In this document: positions 1-5,296 of the stretch, piece by piece
Layout: each line of letters opens with the position of its first letter
Numbering within the stretch: position 1 is the stretch's first letter
Assembly (NCBI GenBank): GCA_002705605.1
Contig: PAJD01000018.1
Span: 17,628 to 22,923 of the forward strand
DNA: 5,296 bases
Direction: 5' to 3'
From: Fidelibacterota bacterium
Lineage (GTDB): Bacteria > Fidelibacterota > Marinisomatia > SCGC-AAA003-L08 > D37C17
Position numbers and translations under genes: made by a program
Notes under the pieces: model-generated
What the model was told of the DNA's origin: nothing
Seen by the model: the letters and a program-made list of their open reading frames with translations, nothing else
The model's database searches: none

Positions 1-38
1 TTAATTGAATATATATTATTCACCTTAGCAGTGGGACG

Positions 39-662
39 CTAGGCAGACTCCTTTGTAGTTTTATCAGTCTTAAAATAAGACTCAAGTTTAGGCATAAAAT
101 TTTTGATTGCCTTTCCTCGATGAGATATAATATTTTTCTTTTCTATAGACATTTCAGCAAATGTTTTTCCTTCGTTCACCACATAAAATATGGAATCATA
201 CCCAAAACCTCCAAGACCTTTCTTTTCTGAGGCTATCATCCCTTTTACTTCTCCAATTGAAAAAAGTTCCGTTTTATCGTCGACAAAGGCCATTATAGTT
301 TTAAATATTGCTGATCTATTAGAATCTTCAATGTTTTTCATAACTTTAAGCATTTTATTCACATTATCTAAATATGAACAATTTTCTCCAGCAAATCTTG
401 CTGTATAAACACCTGGTTTTCCTCCTAAAGCATCAACTTCTAATCCTGTATCATCTGCTATAGCAGGCAAACCTGTTAGTTTATGAACTTCTCTAGCTTT
501 AATAAATGCATTTTCTTTAAGAGTTTCTCCATCTTCTATAATTTCACCAATATCTGGGAATGACGACAAATCAAGCAATTCAATATCTAAATTACTTAAA
601 CCTTTTTTTAATTCTTTAAGTTTATCTTTATTATGTGTTGCAATAACTACTTTCATCATCAT
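39..662 (-). CDS. rdgB: XTP/dITP pyrophosphatase (RdgB/HAM1 family)
   Basis: House-cleaning nucleotidase that hydrolyses non-canonical purine triphosphates (ITP, dITP, XTP) to monophosphate and pyrophosphate, keeping deaminated purines out of DNA and RNA; cytoplasmic. The 207-residue product is near full family length. Visible motifs are the N-terminal T-H-N-x-x-K phosphate-binding motif (residues 9-14), E-N-A (50-52), the A-D-D-T-G-L-x-V-D-A-L-G-G signature (69-81) whose Asp71 aligns with the catalytic Asp69 of E. coli RdgB, P-G-V-Y-T-A-R-F-A-G (83-92), G-G-F-G-Y-D (151-156) and S-H-R-G-K-A (180-185). Ser157 replaces the usual Pro of G-Y-D-P-I-F, a minor change. There are three consecutive ATG codons; the third corresponds to the usual family start (M-K-V-V-I-A-T). 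An AGGT lies 9 bases before the first ATG, so the first is kept here. The gene is divergent from tRNA-Phe. The last ten residues (K-T-D-K-T-T-K-E-S-A) are a non-conserved tail. No terminator is visible before the left edge. Confidence 0.95.
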   Translation of the reverse strand: MMMKVVIATHNKDKLKELKKGLSNLDIELLDLSSFPDIGEIIEDGETLKENAFIKAREVHKLTGLPAIADDTGLEVDALGGKPGVYTARFAGENCSYLDNVNKMLKVMKNIEDSNRSAIFKTIMAFVDDKTELFSIGEVKGMIASEKKGLGGFGYDSIFYVVNEGKTFAEMSIEKKNIISHRGKAIKNFMPKLESYFKTDKTTKESA

Positions 663-665
663 AAT

Positions 666-694
666 TTAAGTACCTGTATAAATTACTTTATATA
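666..694 (+). promoter_or_regulatory. Weak candidate promoter for tRNA-Phe
   Basis: The 49-base gap between the divergent rdgB and tRNA-Phe genes must hold both start regions. A TATATA (689-694) lies 17 bases upstream of the mature tRNA 5' end, a suitable distance for a -10 box followed by a short leader. The hexamer 17 bases further upstream (666-671, TTAAGT) matches the sigma70 -35 consensus at only three positions. This is a spacing-based guess; promoter consensus for this lineage is uncertain. Confidence 0.25.
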
Positions 695-711
695 GAAATT
701 TTTGTTAGTTT

Positions 712-784
<73 letters not shown>

Positions 785-787
785 CTT

Positions 788-824
788 AAAACCCCTTCAG
801 AAATGTTGGGGTTTTTTGTTTTTT
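788..824 (+). terminator. Rho-independent terminator of tRNA-Phe
   Basis: AAAACCCC (788-795) and GGGGTTTT (808-815) form a perfect 8-bp inverted repeat around a 12-nt loop, followed by a T-rich tract (TTGTTTTTT) to 824. It begins three bases after the mature tRNA end, so it most likely ends the tRNA transcript and insulates the SMR gene. On the minus strand the T-tract after the stem is only four bases, so it is not expected to work well in that direction. Confidence 0.88.
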
Positions 825-835
825 ATATCATATTA

Positions 836-847
836 TATAATTATAAT
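836..847 (+). promoter_or_regulatory. Candidate -10 region for the SMR exporter gene
   Basis: Two back-to-back perfect TATAAT hexamers (836-841 and 842-847) lie 40-50 bases before the SMR start codon, downstream of the tRNA terminator. No good -35 sits at 16-18 bases; the nearest TTG-containing hexamer (TTGTTT, 816-821) gives a 14- or 20-base spacer. In such AT-rich sequence TATAAT can occur by chance, so this is plausible by position only. Confidence 0.3.
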
Positions 848-875
848 TTTCATTAAAAAAATTCTAAACTTATTT

Positions 876-881
876 AAAGGT
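876..881 (+). promoter_or_regulatory. Ribosome binding site of the SMR gene
   Basis: AAAGGT ends five bases before the ATG at 887. It is one of the few recognisable Shine-Dalgarno-like sites in the window and fixes the start, which also matches the family's usual N-terminus. Confidence 0.65.
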
Positions 882-886
882 TAAAA

Positions 887-1213
887 ATGAAATGGATTTA
901 TTTATCAATTGCTATAGTATCTGAAGTTATTGCAACTTCAACACTTAAAGAAAGTGAAGGATTTACAAAGCTAGTTCCATCAATAATAACATTTATCGGT
1001 TACAGTTTCACATTCTATTTTTTATCCTTAACTTTAAAAGAAATTCCTATAGGATTAACATATGCTATTTGGTCAGGAATTGGGATATGTTTATTATCTA
1101 TAATAGGATATTTTAGATATAATCAAATTTTAGACTTTGGATCAATAATTGGAATTAGTTTAATTGGCTTAGGTGTAATCGTTATAAATGTATTTTCAAA
1201 AAATTTACATTAA
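887..1213 (+). CDS. Small multidrug resistance (SMR) efflux protein, EmrE/Qac subtype
   Basis: Inner-membrane proton antiporter of four transmembrane helices that works as an antiparallel dimer and exports lipophilic or quaternary-ammonium cations. The 108 residues match EmrE (110 aa) along the whole length. Glu13 corresponds to the essential proton/substrate-binding Glu14 of EmrE, followed by V-I-A-T, then S-E-G-F-T-K-L-x-P-S at 23-32. Tyr39, Tyr59 and Trp62 (in T-Y-A-I-W-S-G-I-G) correspond to the EmrE substrate-pocket Tyr40, Tyr60 and Trp63. The S-E-G-F and Y-A-I-W-S-G signatures favour the EmrE/Qac branch over the SugE/Gdx guanidinium branch. EmrE's R-L-D after helix 3 is I-L-D here. It is transcribed alone; its stop is only five bases from the stop of the convergent small membrane protein gene. 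The actual substrate cannot be read from sequence, and no riboswitch precedes it. Confidence 0.94.
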   Translation: MKWIYLSIAIVSEVIATSTLKESEGFTKLVPSIITFIGYSFTFYFLSLTLKEIPIGLTYAIWSGIGICLLSIIGYFRYNQILDFGSIIGISLIGLGVIVINVFSKNLH

Positions 1214-1228
1214 GATTTTTAAATTTTT
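1199..1228. terminator. Possible AT-only bidirectional terminator between convergent genes
   Basis: AAAAATTT (1199-1206) and AAATTTTT (1221-1228) form an 8-bp inverted repeat with a 14-base loop, spanning the junction where the SMR gene and the small membrane protein gene meet tail to tail. T-rich sequence follows the stem on both strands. The stem has no G-C pair and would be unstable, so it may be chance in AT-rich DNA, though its position is right. Confidence 0.22.
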
Positions 1229-1419
1229 CTTTTAAGATTATTAATAAAATAGCTTATCCCAAAAAAAAGCACCAAGAATAATAAAACATAAAAGCCTATA
1301 TATAAAACTCCTAGAAGGATTAGAATTCCAAATATTGGTTTAATTAATTTTTTTTTAATCAATTCAAGGTAATATTCCCATCTTGATTGTATCTTTATTT
1401 CTATCTTTTCATTATCCAT
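1219..1419 (-). CDS. Hypothetical small membrane protein (66 aa)
   Basis: Not recognised as a known family. The layout is a charged N-terminal stretch of about 27 residues (M-D-N-E-K-I-E-I-K...K-K-K-L-I-K), then an uncharged, strongly hydrophobic stretch (about 28-59), then a basic end (K-R-K-I). The hydrophobic part is long enough for one long helix or a tight two-helix hairpin, so an inner-membrane location is likely. It starts 23 bases after the stop of the PhoX-like gene on the same strand and is probably the last gene of that transcription unit; no Shine-Dalgarno is visible before the ATG. Its stop is five bases from the convergent SMR stop. The tight fit between neighbours and sensible membrane topology argue for a real gene, but without homology it could still be a chance frame in AT-rich DNA, where hydrophobic translations are common. 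Confidence 0.6.
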   Translation of the reverse strand: MDNEKIEIKIQSRWEYYLELIKKKLIKPIFGILILLGVLYIGFYVLLFLVLFFGISYFINNLKRKI

Positions 1420-1442
1420 AACTATTTTAATTTAATACGATT

Positions 1443-2789
1443 TTATAACTGATTCCAAGGACCCTCGATAGCAAGTGTCATTGTTGGTTTGTAAATATTA
1501 AGAAATAATATTTTTTTATTTGGTGAAAAAACTATTCCTGCAAGCTCAGATGTATTAAAAATATTTTCAGCTAAAACATATGTTTGACCATTAGGCTTAA
1601 TTCCAATTAGCCTATCATGCCCTCTGCCATCTTCACATATAATTATATCTCCCCATGGTGCAACTACTATATTATCTGGTTTGTACATTGACTCTTTACT
1701 TTTAGACTCATAAAAAAGCTCTATTTTTTTATTATTAGAATATCTCCAAATTTGTCCAAATTTATTTTTACCTCCATTAGTTGCGGTAAAATAAACATAA
1801 TCATTTGAATACCACATCCCCTCACCTCTTGCAAATATAGCACATCCCTTATTCCTTCCACGCTTTCTCAAATCATCTAAAGGTGATTCTACATCGTCTA
1901 AATCAATCCATCTACATCTATATGATTTTCCAATTTTAAATGTTTCGTTTTTCCAATTTCTACAATCAGCTCCTCTAAAGTCTAATAATGATAGACCTTG
2001 CAGCTTCCCACCTTTTTTTAAATTATCTTTAACATTTGGAATGAATCTATAGAACAAACCATCTTCTCTATCTTCTGTCTGATAAACATAACCTTTATTT
2101 GGATCAAAAGCTACTGCTTCATGCCTAAATCTTCCCATTGCTTTTAATGGAATAGCTTTTGTTAACTTATTTGTTGAACTTGGGTATACTTCAAAATTAT
2201 ATCCATGATTTTTAAATATTTTTCCTTCTTTAGATTTAACCGTTTCCTCACATGTTATCCATGTACCCCATGGAGATTTACCTCCTGAACAATTAACTAA
2301 AGTTCCAGCTAAGCTTAAATGCTGATTAACTACTTGCTTAGTTTTCATATTATAAGTTATAGATGTAGTTCCTCCAAAACATTCAGTTTTTCTTAAGCTA
2401 CTATCATAAAAATAATTATTTTTTTTTCTAACAAATCTTCCCATTTTTTTACCATAAGGATTTTTTAATTTAAAAGCATTTCCTAATAATGGAACATGGC
2501 CAATTTCATGATTTCTAACTAATATTACATGGTTTTTATCTAATTCAAAGCAACCCATTCCATCAGCCTTATTTGGAACATTTAACCCATCATCCATTTT
2601 ATCATTTAATTTAGATAAAACTGTATACGAAAATCCTTTTGGAAGATTAAGTATACCTTTTGGATCTTTTATTAAACTTAATGAATCAAAATTAAATAAA
2701 GCAGATGAAGATAATAACTTAGAAAAAGAAGTTAGCCCTATTGTAACAATTGAAATATTTTTTATAAAATCTTTACGAGAGATACTCAT
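1443..2789 (-). CDS. DUF839/PhoX-like secreted putative phosphatase
   Basis: Belongs to the DUF839/PhoX group of six-bladed beta-propeller enzymes. Characterised PhoX proteins are exported alkaline phosphatases with a calcium-iron centre. Family-type motifs in the 448 residues are V-R-N-H-E (91-95), W-G-T-W-I-T-C-E-E-T (174-183; the Cys-Glu-Glu matches the iron-bridging Cys segment of PhoX), G-R-F-R-H-E-A (219-225), T-E-D-R-E-D (238-243), R-G-E-G-M-W (321-326), P-D-N-I-V-V-A-P-W-G (371-380), C-E-D-G (385-388) and S-E-L-A-G-I-V-F-S-P (414-423). The N-terminus S-R-K-D-F-I-K (4-10) followed by a hydrophobic stretch (12-22) resembles a twin-arginine signal with the second Arg replaced by Lys, so export is likely but the route is uncertain. 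The start overlaps the upstream stop by one base (TAATG), with no strong Shine-Dalgarno, implying translational coupling to the propeller gene. Family membership is secure; phosphatase activity and substrate are inferred. Confidence 0.9.
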   Translation of the reverse strand: MSISRKDFIKNISIVTIGLTSFSKLLSSSALFNFDSLSLIKDPKGILNLPKGFSYTVLSKLNDKMDDGLNVPNKADGMGCFELDKNHVILVRNHEIGHVPLLGNAFKLKNPYGKKMGRFVRKKNNYFYDSSLRKTECFGGTTSITYNMKTKQVVNQHLSLAGTLVNCSGGKSPWGTWITCEETVKSKEGKIFKNHGYNFEVYPSSTNKLTKAIPLKAMGRFRHEAVAFDPNKGYVYQTEDREDGLFYRFIPNVKDNLKKGGKLQGLSLLDFRGADCRNWKNETFKIGKSYRCRWIDLDDVESPLDDLRKRGRNKGCAIFARGEGMWYSNDYVYFTATNGGKNKFGQIWRYSNNKKIELFYESKSKESMYKPDNIVVAPWGDIIICEDGRGHDRLIGIKPNGQTYVLAENIFNTSELAGIVFSPNKKILFLNIYKPTMTLAIEGPWNQL

Positions 2790-4285
2790 TAATTAGAAAG
2801 GACACTTTCTATTAATAGTATAATATCAAAAATATTAATTAATCCATTTTGATTATAATCTGAAGCATACATTTGATAAGGATGACCCATCATTGGATTT
2901 AAAACTATATCTACTAACCCTATAATATCTAAAATATTAAAATTAAAATCATTATTGACATCTCCTAAAAGAGGAAGTCCTTTTTTTTCTACTGCTATTC
3001 CTCCAAGCATTGACATTTGTCCTAAAAAAATGTTATCAATATAATTACCACTATTATCAAAAATATGTATATTCCCATCTCCTCTACCTGAAACATAAAT
3101 TTTTTGACCATCAGAAGAAACATCAACTCCATGAAGTGTATCAAAAGATGCATTATTTGTTATCCAATTAATAGATAATTCATCATTTTCATATGATATT
3201 GAAGCAAGACCCTCAGTTTCAAATAAATTATCTCCGCCTAAGACTACATAAACAATCTCATCTATTGGTGATTTCACAATATGCCAAGGAGATGAATGCT
3301 CGCCTAAATCTATTGAATCAACAAGTACCATTAAGTCTGAATTCCACATTTGAAGTTTTCCTTCGATAATTGTTGATTGTCCATTAAAAGGGTCCATCCA
3401 TGTTCCGGCAGAACAACTAACAAACAACCTATTACCTGAGGACATGCATTGAATAGGTTTTAATCTTTGAGTTGTTAAATCAGGAGTATTATTAATTGCT
3501 TGATCCATAACAACACCTGAGATTTCATTTGTAAGAATATTTATTTTATAAATCCAGTCTGCTGTATTGCTCGCTGTATAAATTTCTGTTCCATCATCAT
3601 TAATAGCTAAACCATGTGGTGCAGGCGAATCAATAATATATTCTTGATTTAAAGTTTGTGATAATCCCATTGGAGAATAATTCAAAGATTGAATAATGTT
3701 TGATTCAGAGGTTGGCATCATATCATTCATACCATTCATAGGCATCATTCTTGAGCAATATATAATTTTATTATTGGGATCAATAGCAAGAAGTGCAGGA
3801 GCATCACCAACAAAATAAGAATCAATAAAAGCATTATCAATTAAAGAATATTGCGCAATAAAACCAGATGCTATTGTTGTAACAAACCAGTATCCATTTA
3901 ATTCATCTAAAACAATAAAATGAGGAGTATTCATTGCATTATCACTCATGTTTTCCATACACATATCCATCATCCACTCACAACCAGAAGCCATGTTACA
4001 GCTCATTTCCATTGTATAATCCATACAACTATTAGTAGTTGATTCCATACACATATTCATCATCCAATCACAATTATCATAAGATATACAATCAACCTCA
4101 TTGCTAATATTTGAACATTGGGTTTCTTGATTGAATTCAGTATTTACACTATCCTCAATCTGTAAAGTCTCAACATCTAAAATCATAACCTGATCTAACA
4201 TTTGAATTGTTGCATAAACTTGCTTTGATGTTGGGAATATTAATCCAAATAAAGTTAATATTAATATTTTCTTAATATCTATCAT
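2789..4285 (-). CDS. Secreted YVTN-like beta-propeller with Cys/Met-rich repeats and dockerin-like C-terminus
   Basis: Exact function unknown. Residues 1-25 are a Sec signal peptide (K-K, hydrophobic core, V-Y-A cleavage site). Residues about 28-435 look like a YncE/YVTN-type propeller: repeated blades of inner strand, D-x-x-N/D-G, Y-V/T-S strand and I-x-x-I/F-D strand, for example P-H-G-L-A-I-N-D-D-G (223-232) and L-H-G-V-D-V-S-S-D-G (384-393). Between the first blade strands and the next sits an inserted module of two Cys repeats (57-112), extraordinarily rich in Met; a further Met cluster (180-190, six Met in 11) interrupts the following blade. The end (441-498) has two dockerin-like Ca loops, D442-x-N-x-D-x-x-x-N-x-x-D453 and D476-x-N-x-N-x-x-x-N-x-x-D487, probably a surface or sorting module. 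The ATG at 4285 has no Shine-Dalgarno. A TTGATA/TATTAT pair (4323-4328, 4303-4308 on the minus strand, only 14 bases apart) is a poor promoter candidate, so co-transcription with galactokinase, 39 bases upstream, is possible. Confidence 0.83.
   Translation of the reverse strand: MIDIKKILILTLFGLIFPTSKQVYATIQMLDQVMILDVETLQIEDSVNTEFNQETQCSNISNEVDCISYDNCDWMMNMCMESTTNSCMDYTMEMSCNMASGCEWMMDMCMENMSDNAMNTPHFIVLDELNGYWFVTTIASGFIAQYSLIDNAFIDSYFVGDAPALLAIDPNNKIIYCSRMMPMNGMNDMMPTSESNIIQSLNYSPMGLSQTLNQEYIIDSPAPHGLAINDDGTEIYTASNTADWIYKINILTNEISGVVMDQAINNTPDLTTQRLKPIQCMSSGNRLFVSCSAGTWMDPFNGQSTIIEGKLQMWNSDLMVLVDSIDLGEHSSPWHIVKSPIDEIVYVVLGGDNLFETEGLASISYENDELSINWITNNASFDTLHGVDVSSDGQKIYVSGRGDGNIHIFDNSGNYIDNIFLGQMSMLGGIAVEKKGLPLLGDVNNDFNFNILDIIGLVDIVLNPMMGHPYQMYASDYNQNGLINIFDIILLIESVLSN
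3938..4117 (-). repeat. Two tandem 90-bp coding repeats (30-residue Cys/Met module)
   Basis: Within the propeller gene, residues 57-86 and 87-116 are tandem copies of one module. Cysteines fall at 57, 66, 72, 79 and at 87, 96, 102, 109, giving C-x8-C-x5-C-x6-C twice with an exact 30-residue period. The best conserved part is C-[DE]-W-M-M-[ND]-M-C-M-E. At DNA level, 3953-3982 and 4043-4072 (90 bases apart) agree at 28 of 30 positions, while the rest of the unit has diverged. Four Cys per repeat in an exported protein suggests two disulfides per copy; the Met abundance is unusual. Confidence 0.9.
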
Positions 4286-4324
4286 ATTGCATAAGTTAAT
4301 AAATAATATAGCATATATTGTTTA

Positions 4325-5296
4325 TCAATTTCTTAAAAGATGTGAGCCTTCTGAAAAAACAACCTCTTCTATTTCAATATTTGATTTATACTTTTTATAA
4401 AACTTATCTTTTACAAAACACATAAATTCTTTTTTTAATTTCTTTTTTACTAAATTAATAGTACATCCACCAAATCCACCACCCATAATTCGTCCACCAA
4501 AAAATCCGGAATGTTCTTTTGATATAGAAATAATAAAATCTATTTCATCACAACTAACTTCATATTTTGTTGATAAACTGTAATGAGATTCTAAAAGAAG
4601 TTTACCAATATTAACTAGATTTCCACTTAGAATTTCTTCTCTCATTTTGTTCACCCTTTGATTTTCAGAGCAAATATGAAACAATCTATTATATAACTTT
4701 CTATTGTTTTTTATAAATTCAATATCTTTTAATAATAGCGAACTTAAAGACAGCTTTTTCCCAGTTAACTTATTAAGCAGATTCAATCCTTCTCTGCATT
4801 CTGCAACTCGGATATTGTATTCTGAATCCACCAATTCTCGTGAAATCATACTATTTATTAAAAGCCAAGATGACTCTTTCATATTTGAATCAAAGTACTC
4901 ATGTGAGATATTATTAAAATCAATCAATAAAAAATTTTTATCCATAGAAAAAATTGAAGCATACTGATCTAACATTCCACTTTCAATACCTAGCATATCT
5001 TTTTCTACTTTATTGCAAATTTCTAAAATTTCATATTTATCATTTTTATCAAAATATTTACCTAATATACATGAGACAATAGAAACCTCTAATGCAGCAG
5101 AACTTGACATTCCAAAACCAATAGGGATATTACCTCCTATCAAAATATCAAAACCGTTATTTAAATTATATTTTTTATTTATAACATTTATTGATGACTT
5201 TACATATTTTTCCCAAAGCTCGCTATGATTTTCTAAATCATTTAAATTAGACAATATTGTTTTACTATAATTAACTGAATGAATATTAACTTTTCT
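4325..5296 (-). CDS. galK: Galactokinase, 5' end beyond the window
   Basis: GHMP-superfamily kinase that phosphorylates alpha-D-galactose to galactose 1-phosphate with ATP, the entry step of the cytoplasmic Leloir pathway. The frame is open to the right edge: upstream of the TTG at 5254 it continues without a stop as R-K-V-N-I-H-S-V-N-Y-S-K-T-I and aligns with normal galactokinase, so that TTG is an internal Leu codon, not the start. In the 323 visible residues the ATP-binding motif P-I-G-F-G-M-S-S-S-A-A is at 58-68, the catalytic Asp is Asp110 in G-M-L-D-Q (107-111), S-E-Y-N-x-R at 158-163 matches the family, and the third GHMP motif M-G-G-G-F-G-G-C is at 271-278. The missing part, some 60 residues, should hold the galactose-binding G-E-H-T-D-Y motif, so substrate specificity cannot be fully confirmed. 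The 3' end is complete. The next gene follows after 39 bases on the same strand. Confidence 0.94.
   Translation of the reverse strand, partial: RKVNIHSVNYSKTILSNLNDLENHSELWEKYVKSSINVINKKYNLNNGFDILIGGNIPIGFGMSSSAALEVSIVSCILGKYFDKNDKYEILEICNKVEKDMLGIESGMLDQYASIFSMDKNFLLIDFNNISHEYFDSNMKESSWLLINSMISRELVDSEYNIRVAECREGLNLLNKLTGKKLSLSSLLLKDIEFIKNNRKLYNRLFHICSENQRVNKMREEILSGNLVNIGKLLLESHYSLSTKYEVSCDEIDFIISISKEHSGFFGGRIMGGGFGGCTINLVKKKLKKEFMCFVKDKFYKKYKSNIEIEEVVFSEGSHLLRN

Noticed and set aside
1..42. Plus-strand frame open from the left edge, ending with TAG at 40-42 (L-I-E-Y-I-L-F-T-L-A-V-G-R), as a possible 3' end of a convergent gene
   Set aside because: Only 13 codons are visible, with no recognisable motif; it would overlap the rdgB stop. 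It is possible but not supportable from this window.
22..52. AAGGAG and TAAGGTGA on the minus strand as Shine-Dalgarno sites for a gene left of rdgB
   Set aside because: No ATG, GTG or TTG lies at a suitable distance after either; the only nearby GTG is part of the second motif itself.
190..408. 72-residue plus-strand frame inside rdgB
   Set aside because: Antisense shadow of a well-conserved gene; no ribosome site and no recognisable protein features.
785..886. Guanidinium or other riboswitch upstream of the SMR gene
   Set aside because: After the tRNA terminator only about 60 very AT-rich bases remain, without paired GC-containing helices; the protein is also of the Qac rather than the guanidinium-exporter subtype.
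3950..4117. Short repeats in the propeller gene as a CRISPR-like or mobile repeat
   Set aside because: The repeat is in frame, has a 90-base period matching a 30-residue protein module with fixed Cys spacing, and has only two copies; it is a protein-level duplication.
4704..4967. 87-residue plus-strand frame inside galactokinase
   Set aside because: Antisense shadow of a strongly conserved coding region; composition follows from the opposite strand.
5013..5228. 71-residue plus-strand frame inside galactokinase
   Set aside because: Antisense shadow covering the ATP-binding motif of the kinase; no independent support.

Overview
The window is an AT-rich (roughly 30 % G+C by eye), gene-dense bacterial fragment. 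The combination of very low G+C, short intergenic gaps, few strong Shine-Dalgarno sites and a secreted protein ending in a dockerin-like pair of Ca-loop repeats (D-x-N-x-D-x-x-x-N-x-x-D) recalls marine Marinimicrobia (SAR406) or a neighbouring FCB lineage. That assignment is inference and rests mainly on one C-terminal domain.

Layout, left to right. A complete rdgB/HAM1-type inosine/xanthosine triphosphate pyrophosphatase lies on the minus strand (39-662). Divergent from it is tRNA-Phe(GAA) on the plus strand (712-784), followed by a clear intrinsic terminator. Next on the plus strand is an SMR-family drug/quaternary-ammonium exporter of the EmrE/Qac subtype (887-1213). The rest is on the minus strand. 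In transcription order it is a galactokinase whose 5' end lies beyond the right edge (4325-5296), a secreted beta-propeller protein with Cys/Met-rich insertions and a dockerin-like tail (2789-4285), a secreted DUF839/PhoX-like putative phosphatase (1443-2789) and a small membrane protein (1219-1419). No intergenic stretch exceeds about 100 bases.

The three minus-strand genes after galactokinase look like one transcription unit. The propeller and PhoX-like genes share a TAATG stop/start overlap, and the small membrane protein follows after 23 bases. Both large products are predicted to be exported beta-propellers. The most unusual object is the first one. It carries two perfectly spaced 30-residue Cys repeats (C-x8-C-x5-C-x6-C), extremely rich in methionine, inserted between two blades. 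A second Met cluster lies in the next blade, and His residues sit at the start of the inner strand of four blades. These features plausibly converge on one face of the propeller and suggest, but do not prove, binding of a soft metal such as Cu(I). No mobile element, CRISPR array, riboswitch or phage gene was seen.
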